Assembly (NCBI RefSeq): GCF_004210375.1
Contig: NC_134825.1
Coordinates: 73,213,558 to 73,277,557 of the forward strand
Origin: Tachypleus tridentatus
Lineage: Eukaryota; Arthropoda; Merostomata; Xiphosura; Limulidae
Length of the DNA: 64,000 nucleotides
Direction: 5' to 3'
Shown here: positions 25,511 to 36,673 of the stretch, piece by piece
Layout of the letters: each line of letters opens with the position of its first letter
Position numbering within the stretch: the first letter of the stretch is position 1
Translations under genes and position numbers: made by a program
Notes under the pieces: model-generated
Database searches by the model: none
What the model saw: the letters and a program-made list of their open reading frames with translations, nothing else
What the model was told of the DNA's origin: nothing

Positions 25511-25788
25511 GAAATAACGCAACGTGCAAAGAGAAATAGACACTTGCTGGACATTTTTAGGAAACAGAAAATGCGCTACTTTGGGGAAGTAGTCAGATCT
25601 GAGGGGTGATTTGTAGAGAAACTGATTATTAGAAGTAGAAGAAGAGGGAAGTAGAGATTCATCTTGTTCGATGGTAATAGAAATTAGATTTGGTATGAGA
25701 AGCTTGAACTAGAAAAGTTATACAGGCAGAGAGGAGTAATACAGGATTAAGATTTATGGTCGTCGGTCTTCGGAATTGTGTCAATTGA
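25511..25788 (+). pseudogene. Non-LTR retrotransposon (LINE) C-terminal remnant
   Basis: One frame reads RHLLDIFRKQKMRYFGEVVR, then a stop, then VEKLIIRSRRRGK, and further on EKLYRQRG and DLWSSVFGIV. This order (a basic RRxRYFGHVxR-like motif, a glycine/arginine-rich stretch, a final DxxxWxxxV) is typical of the end of LINE reverse transcriptases encoding endonuclease-RT proteins. At least four in-frame stops make it dead. The reverse transcriptase core is not recognisable upstream. Confidence 0.7.
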
Positions 25789-26293
25789 TAAAATTAAAAC
25801 TAAAATTTCGAAAATTATTTCATTGTTATCATAATATTACAACTCGTTTGTTTTCTGCCATAAACAGTGTTAAGCTTTACAGATTAGCAGTTGAAGTATT
25901 GATTGACTAAGATCCCTGTTTGAAACGTGTGTTTTTTTATTACTTGGTTTGCTAAACATCTTCAAGATTCAGGTCACAAGAAACTGTTTATGATTTATAT
26001 TTTGATCGCCCTTGAAGGTGCGGTAATAGATAGCACTGTTAGGTTGTGAAAACTAGAACTAGGCTACCTCGATATAAAGATTGAAAACAAGAAGCATCCT
26101 GATTGGTTTGCTGATAAAGAAAGGTGACATCATACGCCGCTGTTAAATGAGAGGAGTAGTCCCGGAAAATGCGTGTCCTCGCGCCCACTGAGCGTTATCT
26201 AAAGCCAAAAACAATGTAATGACCTTCATAACTTTCTTCACGACATCGTAAAGTAAAGAGAACGGCAGGCCTAACTGATCATGTAACAGAGCA

Positions 26294-26325
26294 TATAAAT
26301 AGACAAAACTATTTAAGACAGTTGG
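26294..26325 (+). promoter_or_regulatory. Core promoter of cuticle gene 1
   Basis: A TATA box (tataaat, 26294-26300) lies 26 bp upstream of an initiator-like acagtt whose central A is 26320. The inferred leader to the ATG at 26399 is about 79 nt. The same spacing is seen at cuticle gene 2. The start site itself is inferred. Confidence 0.6.
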
Positions 26326-26398
26326 ATGGTGCTAACATATCTCGACTGAAATATAACTCAGCAGCGGACCTCTTTCGCTGGAGGGAATCTTCTATAAA

Positions 26399-28180
26399 AT
26401 GGAGAGTTTAGTAAGTACATATACTATATTCTCAAGACGGCTAGTACAAATACTCGCTGATATCTAACATATGTTAAGTCTGTATTAATTACAATATTTT
26501 CCTAGAATTTATATTAGAAAAAAAATCTTTGTTACCAAGTTTTCGACTGTGTATATATGAAATAAATAACAGTTATGAGCCATCTGGTAGATAATTTAAT
26601 AAACAGGAATACAATTTCACTCATGTCTCTTAAAATGTTCAACAAAATAATTCCTATATTCATTGATGCTCGAAAATAGCCCCCCCGCTAATACAGCGGT
26701 ATGTCTTCGAATTTACAATGCTAAAATCAGGGGTTCGATTCCCCTCGGTGGGGTCAGCAAATAGCCCGATGTGGCTTTGCTATAAAAAAAACACACCTTT
26801 AAGTGCTCGAGAATAAAATTATTTCCTTGCAAAGATGTTTATTTCCTGGAGTGCTGTTAGACATGACATAATTCTTATTTTGATAAGCTAATGCTGACTA
26901 CAAAGTTCATGTGTTCATAAAGAACAATATGTTTATTAGTCGGTGGATATTCTTGTTGTTACAAGATTAAAATATTCATAATTTAAATTATGCGTTGATT
27001 AATTTTGAAATAGTAAAATGTCCAATCTACCACAGGATGGCGCCATTCATGGTATTAAAACTAGACTCAGCGTCGTTGTAACACAGAAATAATGTTCAAT
27101 CATTTAGTTTTAGTTTATTTAAGAGCAGTTTCCATGAAAGAAGGAGAGAGTTCAATCACAGTATTTCACTTTTTTTTCTTGTAACTATAGACAAAAAATC
27201 GTTTAATTCAGTTTCAGAGTTTCTGAAATCGGATAAATTTGTTTGTTCGAACGACGCTGTTCTCAACTTCAATGTTTTTGATTCGTTTATCATCTTAACT
27301 TCGAGATAGCTAAGTAATTTCAAGCCTCGAACTTTGGACACATTTCTCTGACTAGTTTTATTTTTCCCTACTCCAGGTGATTCTCGTCTGTATCTGTTGT
27401 ATGATCACGACAGCACAGAATACTCTTTCTCAAGATTCTGGAAGTCAACACTACAACCCAGATTTTATAGCAGCCCTACAACGGCAAGCTCGTCCTGTTG
27501 CTGCTAGATCTCAACATTACAATACTGTTTCTAACAGTCTTCATCAGGACTTGAAGACTCATCAGCTTCAGCTTCAGCAACATGAGCAAGAGGTACAGCG
27601 CCACCTTCAGCAAGAATATGAAGCTATACTTGGAAATTTCAAACTTTCAAACCAGCAACAAGCTCTAGAAATAGCTCATGAACCTCAGAATCAGAAACAA
27701 TACTATCTTAATCAACAACAATACCAGCAACAAGCTCTAGAAACAGCTCATGAACCTCAGAATCAGAAACAATACTATCTTAATCAACAACAATATCAGC
27801 AAGAAGCTCTAGAAACAGCTCATGAACCTCAGAATAAGCAACAATACTATCTTAAACAGCAACAATATCAGCAACAAGCTTTACAAGATGCTAATCAGCC
27901 ACAAGAACTTGAAATTCCTAAGAATTACCATCCTTCAGCTCTTGTCCACAAAGTTAATATCGGCCCCAGACTCCATGGTGATTACGACTTTGCCTATGAC
28001 ACCGGTAAGGGATCTTTCGGTCAGAGCTTCCGTACAGAAACCCGTTTTTCCGACGGGACAGTAAAAGGTTCCTACGGCTATATTGACGGTGAAGGTCGTC
28101 AGAGAACTGTGAATTATATTGCCGGTAAAGGTGGGTTTGTTGCCGAGGGTGATATTGGTCCATACTACTCAGCATCATGA
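26399..28180 (+). CDS. Cuticle protein with RR chitin-binding domain, gene 1 (two exons)
   Basis: The gene encodes a secreted structural protein expected to bind chitin in the exoskeleton. Exon 1 codes only MESL (26399-26410) and ends at the donor gtaagt. A 966-bp phase-0 intron ends in ctactccag, and exon 2 runs 27377-28180, giving 271 residues. Residues 1-17 form a signal peptide split by the intron. Residues 61-92 are a Gln/Leu/His-rich amphipathic stretch shared with gene 2. Residues 98-169 are three 24-residue repeats rich in Gln and Tyr. Residues about 205-263 fit the Rebers-Riddiford pattern: G-x8-G-x6-Y-x-A, then GF and a Pro eight residues after that Phe. The protein ends a few residues later. 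The intron carries a SINE-D. The paralogue at 48167-49707 has the same gene structure in the opposite orientation. RNA evidence would settle exon 1. Confidence 0.93.
26678..26798 (+). mobile_element. SINE-D, near full length, in the intron of cuticle gene 1
   Basis: The tRNA-like head has cgctaatacagcggtatgtc, acttacaa-like atttacaatgc, and the B-box-like ggttcgattcccctcggtgg. The tail reads atagcccgatgtggctttgc then tataaaaaaaacacac. It is the best copy of this family here. Confidence 0.88.
27656..27905 (+). repeat. 72-bp in-frame coding repeat in cuticle gene 1
   Basis: Three complete 72-bp units start at 27656, 27728 and 27800 with caacaagct or a close variant, followed by a partial, diverged fourth. 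Each codes 24 residues including AHEPQNQKQYYL. Units 1 and 2 are almost identical, so the expansion is recent. Gene 2 lacks it. Confidence 0.95.
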
Positions 28181-28440
28181 ACAAGTTTCCGGCCTTTGGA
28201 TAAAGACAAATATTACATTTATGTATTGTAATCCAAAGAACATTCACTCAAATTCAAATACTTTACATTTTAAGTTGTTAACGTTATACACGCTACACAT
28301 TTCTAACAACATAAGTTTATCAGAAATATGTCAAACACATCAGTATTTACTTACGTGATTACTATTTTATATGAAAAGTATCTGGTATTAAGTATTACTT
28401 CTATGGATAAAATAACTATGTTTTTCTGCTATTTTATAAA

Positions 28441-28446
28441 AATAAA
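28441..28446 (+). terminator. Poly(A) signal of cuticle gene 1
   Basis: The canonical aataaa lies about 260 bp after the stop codon. No stronger signal is seen between it and the stop. Cleavage is expected some 10-30 bp downstream. Confidence 0.6.
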
Positions 28447-29009
28447 ATTGAAATATTCTAAACTAATGAAGGGTTAAGTGCTTTATTATGTGAGTTCCAT
28501 CGATACATTTCGAAGAAGAATAACAAGTGAAAATACAAAACATTCTTAATAAATTTATGTATTTAAAACTTCATGATCTCAGCATATTATAGGACTTAGG
28601 CCTCAATGTTATCTGATACTGTTAGCTAAAATGAATAATTTTACAGTAACTTCTGAGTATACGTTAAATTAATATCTGAATTTTAAAGTTATTTGTTTGC
28701 CAAAAAAATGCATGTCATAAATTAGTACTTTTGAGGCGATATTTTTATAACCATGCTGTAACTTCGCAATATCTGGCGAATTTAGTATTTCTTTGAAATG
28801 TAATTTCTAAAGATTATTTGCATTAGAACGTGATTATGAAAATATTTGCAGAGTTTTAAAATATTATTAGTAATTAAAACAACAACAACATTATCATGAG
28901 GTTTATTTTTCTGCATATTTACGTAACATCTGTAACACTGTTGTGAAAATAAACAGCTGTTTTCAAGTGTGTTTATATTTTACACGCGTCTTTACTGTGT
29001 CCGGAAACG
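28447..29009. other. AT-rich intergenic DNA
   Basis: Nothing was recognised after the cuticle gene 1 poly(A) signal. Confidence 0.5.
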
Positions 29010-29126
29010 TTTGTTTGTTTTGGAATTTCGCACAAAGCTACTCGAGGGCTATCTGTGCTAGCCGTCCCTAATTTAGCAGTGTAAGACTAGAGGGAAGGCA
29101 GCTAGTCATCACCACCCACCGCCAAC
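29010..29126 (-). mobile_element. SINE-A, head-truncated
   Basis: The tail (tttggaatttcgcacaaagc) and about half the body are present, up to caccgccaac. The sequence then changes abruptly to unrelated DNA, so this is a typical 5'-truncated retroposed copy. Confidence 0.9.
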
Positions 29127-29702
29127 AATCAAGCATTTAATAATATATATTTATATATATATTCATAGAACTACATACGTACCACTCTTCACTGATATAT
29201 TGCCTTAAGATTTTAAATAATTAAGAACTTTCATAAAAAAAACTTGTTTACAATAACACAGTAAGTGTTTACAATAACACTGTAAGTGAAAATATTGCCT
29301 TAAATATCGATTACAGCGAAAATACCCAACTGATAGTTCAATGTGACGTTTTGTTTTGTGATACTACATTTTCTCAGTTAGACCAGTGTATTGAACTGAC
29401 TATATTAAATATCTGGTTTGTTCTTAATTCTGATATATGTAGATAGCTTGGTAAAATATAGTAATTTTAGGGAGAAAATAATTAAAGTACATATACGTAT
29501 GTATCTGATATAGGTAGTAAGTAATATACTTCCATAAAATAGTTTTAACGGCTTTTATTGTTGGGTAAGTTTTACAATAATTCAGGAAAAAAAAAGGTTC
29601 AATCTACTCAATAAGTTAAAGAATTTCTTTAACTTCAAGTTGGACAAGTTCCACAGAGCCTCTACAGTTTGACAAAATAAAAGTAGGCCTCACTTCATAA
29701 AT
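29127..29702. other. AT-rich non-coding DNA
   Basis: No gene is seen. A short direct duplication of acaataacac-gtaagtg lies near 29250-29290. Confidence 0.45.
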
Positions 29703-29845
29703 GAACAAAGCTATCTGAGAGCTATCTGCTCTAGCTGTCCTTAATTTATCAGCGATAGACTAAAGGGATGACTGCTAGTCAACACCACTAACCGTCAACT
29801 CTTGAGATACATTTTTACCAAAGAGTGGTGTGATTCTTCGTTACA
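29703..29845 (-). mobile_element. SINE-A fragment, old
   Basis: The words aaagctatctgagagctatc, gctgtccttaatttatcag and tgctagtcaacaccac match the SINE-A tail and body with many substitutions. The head is absent. Confidence 0.75.
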
Positions 29846-29870
29846 TGATAATTTCTTCACTACTGTGCCT

Positions 29871-30019
29871 TATCTTTTTCTAAATCAGGAAAATATAAGG
29901 AAAACAAAGACAACATATACAACTTTAATTTCTTTGATGCCAGGGAACATTGTACCGCTCTGGGATTATTTGTATCGTGTTTAATTCTATGTCTTTCTGC
30001 CAATTTTCAAGGTTATTGG
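29871..30019 (+). repeat. Inverted-repeat pair, left arm
   Basis: About 145 bp pairs with 30489-30635 in inverted orientation. Long blocks match, for example ctttaatttctttgatgcca and ctctgggattatttgtatc. The spacer is about 470 bp. The open frames in each arm are mirror products of this repeat. Confidence 0.88.
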
Positions 30020-30488
30020 TATTCGAACCCGGGACTCAAAGGTTGCGAGTCGAGCTCTTCAATGTAAGAGCAGTTGAATATTCTATGATTTATAGCAAGA
30101 TTTATCGGTCTAAAAGTTCAAGGCATGCGCGTACTTTCTAAGTTATTTTCATACCATACGTTCATGGTAGTTCTGTATAACGTGATTTATTTTTTTTACT
30201 TTGAAATAATAGTTGTTGGTTGTTTGCTAGTGTTAACTGTTTAATCTGCACAATCGATTACTCGTTTTGAGTTGGATTAGAATACGTTTTGTTATATAGA
30301 ATATCATTTTAGTTGTTTTTTTTTTGTTTCCATATTAACACATTAATCTGAAAATGCATTAGCTCGTATATTGATCAAGGCTTTCTAGTTTTGGGATTAC
30401 ATTTAATAAAACAATGTATATAAGCAAGATTTGAGTGAGACTAGTTATTAAGACAGAAACAATACAATCCTTCTATCTTTTCTTTCAA

Positions 30489-30635
30489 CAAAAACCTTGA
30501 GAATTGGCTGAAGGACATAGGATTAAACATGATACAAATAATCCCAGAGCGTTACAATGTTCCCTGGCATCAAAGAAATTAAAGTTTTATATGTTGTCTT
30601 TGTTTGGCTTATCTTTTCCTGATATACTAAAAAAA
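30489..30635 (-). repeat. Inverted-repeat pair, right arm
   Basis: This is the reverse-complement partner of 29871-30019, at roughly 85% identity by eye. No terminal motif or target duplication was recognised, so these may be two inverted copies of one dispersed repeat or the arms of a foldback element. Confidence 0.88.
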
Positions 30636-30786
30636 TAAGCCACACATAGACAAAAGGTTTTAAAATTAAACAGATGTCTGCATGCTTAATGGTGCAAGTG
30701 TTCTCGTAATTTACAACTTTTGACAAAATAAAACTAATAAAATTGTTACAATGATGGTATCAGTAGAATATTTTTGTTTTTTGCTT

Positions 30787-31072
30787 TTTGTTTGTTTGTT
30801 TGTTTGTTTGGAAATTTCGCACAAAGCTACTCGAGGGCTATCTGTGCTAGCCGTCCCTAATTTTGCAGTGTAAGACTAGAGGGAAGGCAGCTAGTCATCA
30901 CCACCCACCGCCAACTCTTGGGCTACTCTTTTACCAACGAATAGTGGGAATGACCGTCATATTATAACGCCCTCACGGTTGAAAGGGTGAGCATGTTTGG
31001 TGCGACGGGGATTCAAACCCGTGACTCTCGGATTATGAGTCAAGTGCCTTAACCACCTGGCTATGCCGAGCT
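30787..31072 (-). mobile_element. SINE-A, full length
   Basis: It begins with a (gttt)n run (the A-rich tail in antisense), then the full body and a tRNA-like head containing ggggattcaaacccgtgact, ending ctggctatgccgagc. Confidence 0.93.
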
Positions 31073-31608
31073 TTTGCAGACATAGCAAGAGAGTTTTGAA
31101 TTTTGCAGTTTTTCATTTTACTAAAAATATTTTGTGACAAGAACGAAGTTTCACAAAGTGTTTATTGCTGTTAATTTTGAACTGAGTAAAAGTTTCCTTC
31201 CACGAAGTACTGAAGGTCTAAGTAGGTACAATATTTGCATAAAATGAACTTGGTGCCCTTACGTAGACGGTCCAGCTTGTATATGATCATTGACGGTGTT
31301 ATCTCAACTTAAACATATTTACCCGTGATTGATTTAAAATAAATTATGATTTCAATTTGTCAAAATTAACTGCTAGTTATTGAAAAACTGTAATTTGTTT
31401 GAGTGTTGAAGTTTAACAAATACAAACTTATGTTTTTCAAGCCTTCTCAAATTATAAAAAATCAATGATTTAGTCATTGTTTTACTCAAACTTCTTCTAA
31501 ATCATCAGTCTTTTTAGGAGTTAGCTTAACGTGGAGTAAATATAACACTTGAAATTTCCTGTAAAATAAACCCCCCAAAATAGCCTATTTAATACGACTG
31601 ATAATTAG
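31073..31608. other. AT-rich non-coding DNA
   Basis: Nothing recognisable was seen. Confidence 0.45.
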
Positions 31609-31638
31609 TCCCCCGCTGGAACATCGGTAAGTCTACTG
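31609..31638 (+). mobile_element. SINE-D, left part, split by a hAT-bounded insertion
   Basis: The head reads cccccgctggaacatcggta then agtctactg. It stops at the hAT terminus at 31639. The rest of this SINE resumes at 38935. Its last 8 bp, gtctactg, match gtctacgg at 38935-38942 except for one base, consistent with a hAT target duplication. Confidence 0.82.
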
Positions 31639-31702
31639 CAGTGGTTCTTAACTTACGTTCAATCAAACCCCAGGGGTTTGGCGGAGGTCAAGACACACAT
31701 TT

Positions 31703-33245
31703 CTGAAAAGGCTACCATATTGTTTTGATCTAAGATTTCAAGGTGGTAGGTTGCTTCTTTAGTCTACTCAAAGTTTCATACTTTTTTAGACTTAAATACA
31801 GCTTAGTTACTAAGCAATGTAGTTATTTATGATTTTTTTGTTATTTAATTATATATATATGTGAAACCTGAAAAAATTTGATATCTTCCATGTGAAAAAT
31901 TTTAATAGGCTTAGCAACTTATATCCAACTGCAACTGAATTTATAGGTCGTAGCCAGAAGAGATAATTTTTTGCTTTACTTCTTTATTTATTGTTCTGTA
32001 TTTTAAGAAATATAAGTTTCATAATTTCTTTCTAAATAGTAATAATCTATAAACATATATAATGTATAATCATTTAAATGTTACTATAGATTACAAAATA
32101 CTAGTCCACTAAAACACGGCCAAGACCGGGTTAGTTTTATATTATTGGCTACGGTAATATAAGTACACATACACCATGCCAATGCAAGTTATATAATGCT
32201 AGCTAGACATGACTAGAAGGTAAATATAATAAAAAATATGTATAATTATATAATGTTATGATACTTAAATTGCTTAGACTGAACATTTATATTTTCATGT
32301 TATAATATCTTGTCATTGTAGCATGAAAAACAAATTATATTTATTTCCTAATTTTTTTATGATGATTGATTATGAAGTTGGTCAGTTGACAAACTCCACA
32401 TAAGGTATAGAAAACAACATAAAATATAAAGTCTTACAGAAATAAATATTTAAAGTATATTTAGAAGGTTCTAAAAATTACACAAATAATATTTGAGGTT
32501 TCTGGGATGAAGAATAGGTTTTTTTAAATGAGAATAGGAAATCACTTTGCACTCAGACTAACAACTAAACAAACTTATTATTTTCACAAACAAGTCTTCA
32601 GTAAAAGTCTGCCAAATCTTGTGAAAGTATATTTATGGTGCCAAAAGTTATAGGGTAGATGCTTAACATGTGCAAATGTGTATGTAAACTCCTGTATTTT
32701 ATAATGAGCTCGTTACGCCCAAATGGTTTTAAAATGTGAAACTCTAACAAAAAACTAAATATTTAGTCAAGAACCAATTAGAATTAAAATGATGTGATAA
32801 TTTTGTACTTTTAAGTAAAATATGGTTCACATGTATTGCAGATTCAAGTGTGCATATTGTTTTCCAATATGGTATTTACCTTTTCTCACAAGATTAGCTG
32901 TTCTAGTCCCATGCTTCTCTCCATATACCCCATCTACCCTGTTAGAATTGCAACATTAAAACATATGTCTTTTTCAAATCATTATGTATCACCTTCTTAC
33001 CAACCAGAGAATTACATGCTTGCATGATGTGTGCAACTCTCTAATTAACTGTGGTGATGACACAGTTCACCTTACAAATGTTTTGATTTTTTTAAGGGCC
33101 ATTGGCCTTTTTAATTTTACGTAAGTTTTTATTTGATGTTAAGCTACTGTTTTTGTTTTAACTTAATTTCCCTGTACACTTTATAATACGTTTACTGTAA
33201 TTTTTTTTACCAGTTGTTTAGCACAAATAGTCTAGTTGCTTTGCA
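31703..33245 (+). other. AT-rich cargo DNA inside the composite insertion
   Basis: No gene was recognised. The last part (from about 33095, agggccattggcc) may be the 3' region of a non-LTR element ending in the aac-rich tail at 33246. Confidence 0.4.
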
Positions 33246-33271
33246 CCATAAAACACTAAACAACAACAACC
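33246..33271 (+). repeat. Retroelement-like 3' tail (aac)n
   Basis: ccataaaacactaaacaacaac resembles the 3' end of non-LTR retrotransposons that finish in short AAC repeats. No reverse transcriptase is recognised upstream, so this is a weak inference. Confidence 0.4.
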
Positions 33272-35040
33272 CTCTATTCAACTATCACTTCTCATTTTGC
33301 ATCCTCTGGTTTGGATGTATCCTTTGTTTTTTAATGCTTCTTATTTGACTTTATTTCCTCACGGAGTAGGTTTTTTTAGATGAATTTACTTTCATCCAGC
33401 CTTTTTCTTTTATTAGTATTTTTCAGTTAATTCTAGTCCCAGTCTTCTCATTTTTGACTTTGTTCAATGGAATTTTCAATTTATAATGTCTTCTTAGCTC
33501 AATCACTTATTGCTCCATTGGTTCTATTGCAATTGGGGATATGGCCATCAATGACATTACTGAACCCCCTGGGAGCTTCACGATCGATAGAACCTTACTG
33601 TGACTTTTCTTCCCACTCTCATTTACTTTCCTATTTCTACGTGAAACAATCTGCTTTGGTGGTTTGACAAGGTTCGTATGTTGGTGAGCATGCTGTTTTC
33701 TCCCCTGCATCTGGGTCTCCATCTTTTCACAGGCATATCCTATAAGGGATAGAGGGCAAGGGTCAGTCACCCAAAGACTTTGTACTATTGGTCTACAGAA
33801 AAAAGTGCTTTCTATATATCTGTGTTCTCAAACTTCTAACTATATGTTAAGTGTTGCATCATTTCCTTTTTCTCTCTTAACATTGTCTGGTGATGGTTTA
33901 TTCAGACATTTTGATGATGATGATGATGGAACATATAAACCATCATGTCCAGAGATTTCTGCTTTTGGATGTTGGATCTTTTATATTAGGCTAATGCTCA
34001 TCACATTCACCTCATTGTGTGTCATGTGTCAGACGATTTCAATCCGGTTGTAGATCGTCTTTTGCTCCCTGACCAGATATATCCCACAGAGTGAGTATTA
34101 GATCCATTTGTTTTCAGGAATCTTTGCTCTCGGTGGAGTTCTGCCCATGTGCTATTAGCCTGAACAACAAGTTACCTCTTTTTTTGGTTACCTCCAGGCT
34201 CTGGCTGTTGATGTCTTTTTGTGTACCCACCCATCAGATTACTTCATTGGGTGATTTCTTTCATTCATTCTTTATTGGCAAGCTTAAAGCCTCAGTTTCC
34301 ATGGTTATCGCAGCTGCTATTATTCCCTCTTTTCTCTCTTCCAATTTCTTCTTACCTTCTGCATCAACTTTGGTCACATGTCCTACATCCCACCCTTCAT
34401 GTTTTTTTTTTGTCAGGTCCTTGGTGTGAAGATGTGGTTTCACAAGTCAAGTCACTTCCTTGTTAGTTGGTTCCATCTGCCCATCTTCCATGGAGGTGTA
34501 CTAATGCAAGCGGAAAGTATTCTGTTGTTGGTTTATCTCTTGAAATTTTCCACTGACCAGCATGCTGTGACTCATGTAGTAAAATTTCTCACCTGGATTT
34601 TTAACTATGAGTATGTGGTTTCCTTGCTTTCTGTATATTGGGTGGCCTTTATCCCATACATTTCATTTTTCTAATACTGTAGAGTTTTTACTTTGCCTGT
34701 CCTTGCCATGCTCAGGTATTCCTTCAAGATGCAATGCCTTCCCAGGAGAACTACCTTTTTGGACAGGAATGTTAATTTAGTCCTCCATTTTCTTTACTTT
34801 GCATCTGTTTGAACCATATTTCTCATGTTTTCCTTAAAGCAGATTTCCATCTTCCCTTAGCCTGTGAATGTCGACAGATTTGTTTCCCATGGATTTTTCA
34901 CATACTCTCTATCACCCTACCTATCTTTTTTATTCAGATTCTTTCTTTCTCTTGAAGACCTCAGAAACTCAGGAGTGTAGTTCCTCCTTTTCTTCTGTTT
35001 CTCTTCCTTCCATTTCCTATCTTTACCTTTGACTGAATTA
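33272..35040. other. Strand-asymmetric, unidentified decayed sequence
   Basis: The plus strand is strongly pyrimidine-rich (long ctttt/tctcc tracts), so the minus strand is purine-rich. Both strands have many medium-length frames broken by stops (33507-33770 and 34261-34443 on minus; 34091-34429 and 34378-34674 on plus). None has a motif I can name with confidence. Base composition differs from the AT-rich flanks, which fits an old inserted coding element. A short (gat)n run lies at 33912-33927. Confidence 0.4.
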
Positions 35041-36558
35041 TAAAGATGAAAATTTGTTGATTGTAACTTTTTTGGCTGAGTGTTCTAAGCAAAACTACTT
35101 TTAACAATACGTGTTACTTAATTCTGAAACAAAAACATTTCTCTGTCAACAAGCCATTAAAGCTTAATAGCTTGACATTATACATCATATGTAGAGTGAA
35201 GCATAGTTGCACCTATAAATACAGAATTGTTTCAATAAATTAATTCAGTTGTCAGGCATTTTTAAGTTCCAACAACAACTTGGTTGCACAGCCTTTAAAA
35301 TAAAAAGGAATAATGTTATGCACTACAACTAAAGTGTCACAACAGGATATCTTGTTAGCAGGAGAAAGTCTAACTAGATATTTTTTATCGGGTTTTCAGA
35401 GCAGGAGAGAAATATCTTATTCTTGAAGACGTAATTTAGGTGTTAAACACACAACAATGTGGCTGTATGAAGGGTGTGTAAAAAAATCAAATTATTTTTT
35501 ACCAATAAATTTATATGTTAATGTAAGATTTATACCCTTTCTTTATAACTTTAGAACTCTAGAATTTTTAAGTGTATTTAAACCGTGATTAAGGTAAAAT
35601 GGTTTATATTATTTATGGTTATCTGTATTTTGAACGCATGTAGTTAAAACGTTTTTAATGATTTTTCAGCTCCACCATTGAAAATAGTTGCTGTTTTGTC
35701 AGAAAAGAGAGAAGTTACCTTTCTAAGGTTTTTGTTATCCAGGTTGTCTCTACAAACATCAGTGTATGCTGTTGGTAGAACTCAGCTTTTTGTGTTTGTA
35801 ACTGGAAAAGAATACATGGTAAATGAAGTACAAAAACACACTTTTATGTGACCTGTTTTCGAAGCAAGCAAACAGTGTCAGACAGAAGTTAAATGATATC
35901 TATATCTTTCAGTTAATAAGTGTCTCTCTTACTTTCTGTGTATTTATATTGTCTCACTTTGTCTGTGTAAACATGCACACACACACACACACACACAGAG
36001 GACACATTCCAAGTTGTTTTATTGATTTAAATAGTGTTTTCTTAAGCTTTAATTTCAGATAATTTACCTGTTTATAGGAAATTATTAAAAAAATAACATC
36101 ATCATAATATTTTAAATTCAAAAACATATTTTCACAGTGAAAAACAGTCTTATAAAAGGTTTCAGAAAAAAATAATTTAAAAAGGTGTGGTTCATGGTTT
36201 AGATGGTTCGACTCATTATGTTTGTGTTTTAAAATGAGAACATTTGTAGATTCCTGTTTAAATCATATGTTTAAAATGAAAGAAGGTGATTAAAATGAAC
36301 TACATGTAACATTTTTCTAGACTTAACGGGCTGTGTTTTTCAGTTTTTTCATCTGATTATGTTACTTTAAGTATTAATATTGTAATGTGTTTACATACAT
36401 TGTTATACCATTTTAAGTTTTCTTTAAAATTGAATTTTAATTGGAATTTATCCTTTGTTTGGAATATGTATGTCCATCTCTTTTACATTGGTGTTTTTAG
36501 AGTAAAGATTGGCAGGATTATAAATAAAAAGTAAATTACTTTTATTCCATTACTATAT
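35041..36558. other. AT-rich non-coding cargo DNA
   Basis: No gene is seen. An (AC)n microsatellite lies at about 35975-35997. Confidence 0.5.
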
Positions 36559-36673
36559 GAGACCCAGCATGGCCAGGTGGTAAAGGCACTCGATCTGTAT
36601 TATGAGTGTCGGGAGTTCGAATCCCAATCACACCAAAAATTCTCTCCCTTTCAGCTGTGGGGATATTATAGTG
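36559..36673 (+). mobile_element. SINE-A head, cut by hAT copy 2
   Basis: The tRNA-like head is present (cagcatggccaggtggtaaa, then gagttcgaatccc, then caccaaa), followed by ctttcagctgtgggg. It ends at ttatagtg, exactly where the hAT left terminus begins. The normal continuation (acggtcaatccc) is not found after the hAT right end. Confidence 0.9.

Noticed and set aside
27822-28247. Overlapping frames on both strands of the cuticle gene 1 exon
   Set aside because: They are shadows of the RR-domain coding sequence.
31639-31702. Independent solo hAT terminus
   Set aside because: Its 8-bp left flank pairs with the right flank at 38935 and the interrupted SINE-D reads through, so it is better read as the left end of the composite insertion.
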